From positions 1 through 9,778 of the forward strand of contig DJFE01000023.1 of NCBI GenBank assembly GCA_002432025.1: DNA of 9,778 bases, written 5' to 3'. The stretch is from Candidatus Avelusimicrobium stercoris. GTDB taxonomy: Bacteria; Elusimicrobiota; Elusimicrobia; Elusimicrobiales; Elusimicrobiaceae. The first letter of the stretch is position 1, and every line of letters begins with the position of its first letter. Positions 5,635 through 9,778 of the stretch are shown here, in pieces. Position numbers and translations under genes: made by a program. Under the pieces are notes generated by a model. The model was given only the letters and a program-made list of their open reading frames with translations. It did no database searches and had not been told where the DNA came from.

Positions 5635-5671
5635 TATTTGCCTTTAACTTTAATCTAAAACAGGCGGCACC

Positions 5672-7420
5672 GTGAATAATAACCTCACAGAACAAATTAA
5701 GGACAGATTGGACATTGTAGAATTTATCCGGCAATACGTTCCGGGCCTTAAACGCTCGGGTAAAACCTACAAAGCCTGCTGTCCGTTTCATAAAGAAAAG
5801 ACCCCTTCCTTCACTTGCAACAGCGAAAAGGGGTTGTTCTATTGTTTCGGCTGCCAGGCGGGCGGAGATATTTTTGATTTTCTGATGAAGATTGAAAATT
5901 TATCCTTTAACGAAGCGCTTGAAAAATTGGCCGCGCAGGCCGGGCTGGAATACAAGCCTATGCGCCCTTTAACGGGCGAAGAAATGCGCCGCGCCACCTT
6001 GCGCAAGTTATTAGACTTTGCCAAAGCGTTTTATCATAAAAATTTGATGTCGGCCGGTGGCGAATTCGCGCGCGCGTACGTAAAAGAGCGTAATTTGACC
6101 AAAGAAACCTGCCAAAAGTTTGAATTGGGGTTTGCCAAGAACGACCCCACCGCCCTAGCCAAGGAAGCGCGCGCCGCGGGGTTTACGGACCAAGATTTAA
6201 AGGACGCGGGGCTCTGTGTTTTAACTGCCTACGGCCCGCGGGATTATTACCGCAGCCGCCTGATGTTCCCCATTATCAACCAACGGGGCGATACGGTGGG
6301 CTTCGGCGGACGCATTTTAGGCGAGGGTGAGCCCAAATATTTAAATTCGCCCGAAACGGTTTTATTTACCAAAAGCCAAGTGTTATACGGGCTCAATTTT
6401 GCGGGCCCCGAAATCCGCAAAGCGGGTCGCGCGGTACTGCTGGAAGGATATATGGACGTCATCGCCTGCCACCAAGCAGGCGCGGGTTATACTGTGGCTC
6501 CCTTGGGCACCAGTTTGACCGAGGAACACGCCCGGCTGTTAAAACGCTATACGGATACGGTAGTCGTCCTGTTTGACCCGGACGCCGCTGGAATTAAGGC
6601 CGCCATACGCGGCGGACTTATTTTGATTGAGCGCGGGCTCTTTGTAAAGGTGGCCTCCCTGCCCGACGGACTGGACCCGGACGAATACATTGCCCAATAC
6701 GGCAAGGAAAAATTTGAAGAAATTTTAAATAACGCCCAAGATTTAATTGCGTTTCACACCAATTTGCTCCTCTCACAATGCGAGCAGCCTATCCAAGCGC
6801 AGGATAAAACGCGCTTGGTGTCCGAATTGGCGGAAACGATATCCAAACAGCCGGATGAAATCGTCCGGCGCGAGTGGGCCAAATATGTGGCTGAGCATTT
6901 GGGCGTAGATGAAGAGTTGGTAATGGAACGCTTGCGCGAGGTGTCTTATTCCCCGGCGCCGCGGTTCCGCCGCCAGCAAACGGTGTTGGAAAACACGATT
7001 GCCACCCCGGCGGAAGAAGATTTGCTGTCTTGGATTTTAAAGAGTCCGGCGCATTTGGTGTTATGCTCCGAACTCACGCGGGAGGATTTTTCCACCCCCG
7101 CCGCCTGGAACCTGTTTGAAACCTTGGTCCGGGCGCATATGGAACACCCGCAGGAGCCCGATTTGGCGCAGGAAGCGGCTAAACTGGCCCCCGCGCAAAA
7201 GAGTGAATTTGTAAAGTTGGCCCTGTTACAAACGCCGGAAGATTTTGACCCGGCGCGCGACATTGCCGCCTGTGCGGCCAAATTGCAGCAAAGCGGTCTG
7301 CATAAACAATTACAAGAGGTCCGCCGCCAAATGAAGCAACTGGGCGCCGGAAATGTACCGCCGGAAGTTTTTAAAAAATATATAGAATTGCAAAACAAAT
7401 TAAAAAAATATCGCAGTTGA
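5672..7420 (+). CDS. dnaG: DNA primase
   Basis: A 582-residue primase that makes RNA primers for replication and acts with the replicative helicase DnaB. Domains in order: an N-terminal zinc-binding domain with Cys37, His40, Cys58 and Cys61 (CPFH ... CFGC); the catalytic core, with the basic YYRSRLMFPI motif (192-201) and GDTVGFGGR (206-214); the TOPRIM metal site with Glu258 in LLEGYMDVI and Asp302/Asp304 in LFDPDAAG; and a C-terminal helical region (about 440-582) where DnaB binds. The length is usual. The start is a GTG at 5672 with AGGCGG 4 nt upstream. GTG gives a weaker start, which together with the upstream hairpin would keep primase low relative to bS21. It lies 7 bp before rpoD, whose ribosome binding site overlaps the dnaG stop. 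Confidence 0.97.
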   Translation: MNNNLTEQIKDRLDIVEFIRQYVPGLKRSGKTYKACCPFHKEKTPSFTCNSEKGLFYCFGCQAGGDIFDFLMKIENLSFNEALEKLAAQAGLEYKPMRPLTGEEMRRATLRKLLDFAKAFYHKNLMSAGGEFARAYVKERNLTKETCQKFELGFAKNDPTALAKEARAAGFTDQDLKDAGLCVLTAYGPRDYYRSRLMFPIINQRGDTVGFGGRILGEGEPKYLNSPETVLFTKSQVLYGLNFAGPEIRKAGRAVLLEGYMDVIACHQAGAGYTVAPLGTSLTEEHARLLKRYTDTVVVLFDPDAAGIKAAIRGGLILIERGLFVKVASLPDGLDPDEYIAQYGKEKFEEILNNAQDLIAFHTNLLLSQCEQPIQAQDKTRLVSELAETISKQPDEIVRREWAKYVAEHLGVDEELVMERLREVSYSPAPRFRRQQTVLENTIATPAEEDLLSWILKSPAHLVLCSELTREDFSTPAAWNLFETLVRAHMEHPQEPDLAQEAAKLAPAQKSEFVKLALLQTPEDFDPARDIAACAAKLQQSGLHKQLQEVRRQMKQLGAGNVPPEVFKKYIELQNKLKKYRS

Positions 7421-7427
7421 GGAAATT

Positions 7428-9140
7428 ATGGCATCGGGAAATAAAGCGCTGAAAGATTTAGTAGAAGAAGGCAAAGAAAGCGGCTTCTTATCTTTGGAAG
7501 ATTTGAACCGCTCTATCGCCGCGTCGGATATGAGCGCGGAAGACATTGACGGCGTAATGGGTACGCTGGACGATTTGGGTATTCAGGTAGTGGACCAAAA
7601 GAAATTTAAATCCGTCTCCGCCGCCGACAAAGAGGCGTTAAGCGAAGATTGGTCCTCCGCCAGCCCGGATATTTCCAACTCTATCCGTATGTATCTGTCC
7701 GAAATGGGTAAAGTGCCGCTTTTGTCGCGCGATGAGGAAATCACCTTGGCGCGCAACATCCGCGAACGTGAAAAAGAACTGCGCAAATTGGTATTGGAAT
7801 CCCCTATCACAATGCGCGAAATTTGCAACTGGGAAGAATTGGTGGACCAGGAAGAAATGACCACCAAGGAACTTATGCCCCGCGGTAAACGCACCACGCG
7901 CGAACTGAACAATATGCGCAAAAAACTCAAAGATGCGGCGCAATTCATCGGCAAACGCGAGCAGGAAATTACCAAATTAATGAAGGAACTGCGCGAGGGC
8001 AACCTGACGGACAAAAAGCGCAACAACGCCATTGAAAAATTGGAAGCCAAACAAAAAGAAGTCGTGGCGACCATTACCAAATTGAATTTGAACCAAAACA
8101 AAATCAAACGTTTAACCAACAAAATTAAAAACTTGGCCGACCGCTTGACCGAAACCCGCAACGATATGCAACGCTTTGACGATTATTTCGGCAAATACGA
8201 AGACGTCAAAAAACTGGTTACCAAATTTAAAGCGGGCAAAATGACGGAAAAGGAATTTAAAAAAGCCACCAAATTTACCTTGCCGGAATTGGAACGCGCC
8301 TTGGCGAATATTGAGGATGTCCAACGCCGCCACGCGCAAATGGTGGATATGCTGCCGATGACGGAAAAGGAATTTTTGTCCTTTAACGACCGTATCGTCT
8401 TCTTTGAAGATATGATTTTGCAGGACAAATTGAAACTCATCAAGGCCAACCTGCGCTTGGTGGTTTCCATTGCCAAAAAGCACGTCAATTCCAACTTGGA
8501 ACTCTCTGACCTAATTCAAGAGGGCGGCTTGGGCTTAATGAAAGCCGTAGAAAAATTTGAATACAAACGCGGTTTTAAATTCTCCACCTATGCCACCTGG
8601 TGGATCCGCCAGAGCATCAACCGCGCCATTGCCGACCAGGCCAATACAATCCGTATCCCCGTGCATATGAAGGAATTGGTTTCCAAACTGACCAAGGTTA
8701 CCAACAAATTCCGCCAAGAGCACGGCCGCGAGCCCACCTTGGAAGATTATTCCAAAACGCTCCGCCTGTCCGTGGAAAAGGTGAAAAGCGTGCTCAAAAT
8801 TATGCAAGACCCGATTTCCCTTTCTACGCCGATTGGCGAGGACGAGGATTCCAACTTGGAAGACTTTATTGAAGATAAGAACGGGCCAAACCCCACCAGC
8901 GCGGCGGTGGACTTTCTGCGCAAGCAAGAAGTGGCCGATGTGTTGGCGACGCTCTCGGAACGCGAAGCCAAAATTATCAGCCTGCGCTTTGGGATTGACT
9001 CCGGCTACCCGCGCACCTTGGAAGAAGTGGGTAAAATGTTCAATGTTACGCGCGAACGCGTGCGCCAGATTGAAGCCAAGGCTATCCGCAAACTGCGCCA
9101 CCCCAGCCGTACAAAAATGTTAAAGGATTACCAAGAATAA
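7428..9140 (+). CDS. rpoD: RNA polymerase primary sigma factor (sigma-70)
   Basis: A 570-residue housekeeping sigma factor that directs RNA polymerase to -10/-35 promoters. Region 1.1 spans about 3-77, and region 1.2 (about 82-115) shows NSIRMYLSEMGKVPLLSRDEEI. A long charged non-conserved region follows (about 118-330). Regions 2.1-2.4 include LRLVVSIAKKHVN, DLIQEGGLGLMKAVEKF and the -10-melting segment FSTYATWWIRQSINRAI (385-401). Region 3 runs to about 490. Region 4 includes the helix-turn-helix TLEEVGKMFNVTRERVRQIEAKAIRKLR (530-557) that reads the -35 box. It is the last gene of the operon. GAGGAA overlaps the dnaG stop (TGA at 7418), so translation is probably coupled. A strong terminator follows 18 bp after the stop. 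Confidence 0.98.
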   Translation: MASGNKALKDLVEEGKESGFLSLEDLNRSIAASDMSAEDIDGVMGTLDDLGIQVVDQKKFKSVSAADKEALSEDWSSASPDISNSIRMYLSEMGKVPLLSRDEEITLARNIREREKELRKLVLESPITMREICNWEELVDQEEMTTKELMPRGKRTTRELNNMRKKLKDAAQFIGKREQEITKLMKELREGNLTDKKRNNAIEKLEAKQKEVVATITKLNLNQNKIKRLTNKIKNLADRLTETRNDMQRFDDYFGKYEDVKKLVTKFKAGKMTEKEFKKATKFTLPELERALANIEDVQRRHAQMVDMLPMTEKEFLSFNDRIVFFEDMILQDKLKLIKANLRLVVSIAKKHVNSNLELSDLIQEGGLGLMKAVEKFEYKRGFKFSTYATWWIRQSINRAIADQANTIRIPVHMKELVSKLTKVTNKFRQEHGREPTLEDYSKTLRLSVEKVKSVLKIMQDPISLSTPIGEDEDSNLEDFIEDKNGPNPTSAAVDFLRKQEVADVLATLSEREAKIISLRFGIDSGYPRTLEEVGKMFNVTRERVRQIEAKAIRKLRHPSRTKMLKDYQE

Positions 9141-9158
9141 TCTTTTGCAACACATAGC

Positions 9159-9192
9159 ACAGCCCCGCGTAAATCAAAAAATGCGGGGCTGT
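9159..9192 (+). terminator. Rho-independent terminator of the rpsU-dnaG-rpoD operon
   Basis: A perfect 10-bp GC-rich stem, ACAGCCCCGC (9159-9168) with GCGGGGCTGT (9183-9192), and a 14-nt A-rich loop. Four further Ts (9193-9196) follow on the plus strand. The T-tract overlaps the stop codon of the convergent pilin gene. On the minus strand no T-run follows the stem. Confidence 0.9.
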
Positions 9193-9194
9193 TT

Positions 9195-9778
9195 TTATGG
9201 TAAACGGTATCTTCGCAGGCCCGTGTCCTCATATACTTTTGTACCGCCAAAAATCTGCGTACAATAACTGCCGGTTGTTTTGGTATAAGCAATACCCAAA
9301 CTGTTTCGCTCACCACAAAACAAAATACCATTACCGCCAGAAACATCACCCTTTAAGGCCATCGTCCAACCTGCGCCCTTATATTCGCCCGAAATACGCC
9401 CTAAATATATGGCCATATTTTCCCCATTTACATACATTTGTAATGACCATTTCTCATTGGAGCGCGTATCTGTGGCTGTATTAAACCATTTAGTCGTACC
9501 TGTCCACGGCACGCTAATGTCCAACTCGTCAAATGACGTAGCATACGAGCCATTTGCCATATAATAGGCTTCCTGCGCGGCATATAAGGATTTTAAAAGG
9601 GCTAATGCCTGAGTCGCGCGGCTTTTTTCCACAGCCTTATTATATTGCGGCATTGCCACCGATGCCAAAATGCCAATTATGAGGACAACGACTAATAGTT
9701 CAATAAGGGTAAATCCTGCTGTGGCCGTGCGGCCACTGATGCTAGTGGCGTCATTCTGGGTATAAAGGCCAAAACGTG
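9195..9778 (-). CDS. Type IV pilin-like protein with long leader (partial, 5' end outside window)
   Basis: The frame is open through the right edge, so the start is not visible; 193 residues plus part of a codon can be read. At least 21 residues precede the expected cleavage site GFTLIEL, with a hydrophilic leader (TQND, ISGRT) instead of the 5-residue leader of the pilin at 4408-4875. The mature part would be 172 residues: Phe1, Glu5, a hydrophobic helix of about 20 residues, the VAMPQYNKAVEKSR helix, an NGSYAT turn aligning with NGNYAT of the other pilin, and a head with two Cys (in ILFCGE and SYCTQIF). Reading from the nearest possible initiator at 9668 would delete the membrane helix and is not credible. 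It converges on rpoD, sharing the terminator area. It is probably a structural pilin or pseudopilin; the machine is unknown. Confidence 0.88.
   Translation of the reverse strand, partial: RFGLYTQNDATSISGRTATAGFTLIELLVVVLIIGILASVAMPQYNKAVEKSRATQALALLKSLYAAQEAYYMANGSYATSFDELDISVPWTGTTKWFNTATDTRSNEKWSLQMYVNGENMAIYLGRISGEYKGAGWTMALKGDVSGGNGILFCGERNSLGIAYTKTTGSYCTQIFGGTKVYEDTGLRRYRLP
9721..9749. repeat. Overlapping palindromes inside the pilin leader coding sequence
   Basis: Two hairpins share bases: GTGGCC-GTGC-GGCCAC (9721-9736) and GCCACT-GATGCT-AGTGGC (9732-9749), so only one can form at a time. GTCATTC (9750-9756) flanks them, the same seven bases that flank palindrome 2 at 122-128. The whole stretch is read in frame as leader peptide of the pilin gene. 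Confidence 0.55.

Noticed and set aside
8535..9101. Open frame of 188 codons on the minus strand within rpoD
   Set aside because: Antisense shadow of the highly conserved sigma regions 2-4; no ribosome binding site or recognisable protein.
9195..9668. Second pilin gene starting at the TTG at 9668
   Set aside because: This would remove FTLIELLVVVLIIGI, the essential export and assembly helix, while the same frame remains open upstream and encodes exactly that motif.

Overview
The window looks like a chromosomal segment from the phylum Elusimicrobiota, probably a gut-type Elusimicrobium relative. The clue is two PilA/PulG-type pilin genes whose N-terminal helices (GFTLIELLVVVLIIGILA, then VAMPQY and a VEKSR stretch) match a pilin family that is strongly expanded in that phylum. 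The assignment rests on recall of the family, not on a search. No rRNA, tRNA, CRISPR array, transposase or phage gene was found.

Layout. Positions 1-352 are intergenic: an A/C-rich stretch, three short palindromes flanked by GTCAT/ATGAC, then a GC-rich patch. A small unrecognised gene follows (353-598, +) and converges on a metabolic operon across a hairpin terminator at 618-646. The operon is on the minus strand and reads acyl-CoA dehydrogenase (4295-2652), etfB (2644-1856), etfA (1859-669). The genes are 7 bp apart or overlap by ATGA. EtfA carries an N-terminal 2x[4Fe-4S] ferredoxin domain, which points to a flavin-based electron-bifurcating dehydrogenase/Etf complex. Behind its promoter lie a terminator and a pilin gene (4875-4408, -). 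The pilin is divergent from a HIT-family gene (4952-5287, +), which is followed by the macromolecular-synthesis operon rpsU-dnaG-rpoD (5387-9140, +). A strong terminator (9159-9192) ends this operon, and a second pilin gene, cut by the window edge, reads towards it on the minus strand (9195 to beyond 9778).

Function. The rpsU-dnaG-rpoD cluster couples initiation of translation (bS21), replication (primase) and transcription (sigma-70), as in E. coli. Between rpsU and dnaG it has a 12-bp hairpin that could adjust the ratio of the three products. The Acd/Etf operon would reduce an enoyl-CoA with NADH or oxidise an acyl-CoA, with ferredoxin as the likely second acceptor. The pilins would be processed by a prepilin peptidase encoded elsewhere.

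Less ordinary observations: the same GGTAT-N3-ATACC palindrome lies in the upstream regions of both operons; palindromic DNA is translated in frame in the unusually long leader of the second pilin; the rpsU-dnaG hairpin lacks a U-tract; and the HIT gene may give a leaderless mRNA. The core genes are ordinary. I do not see a clearly new multi-gene system here.
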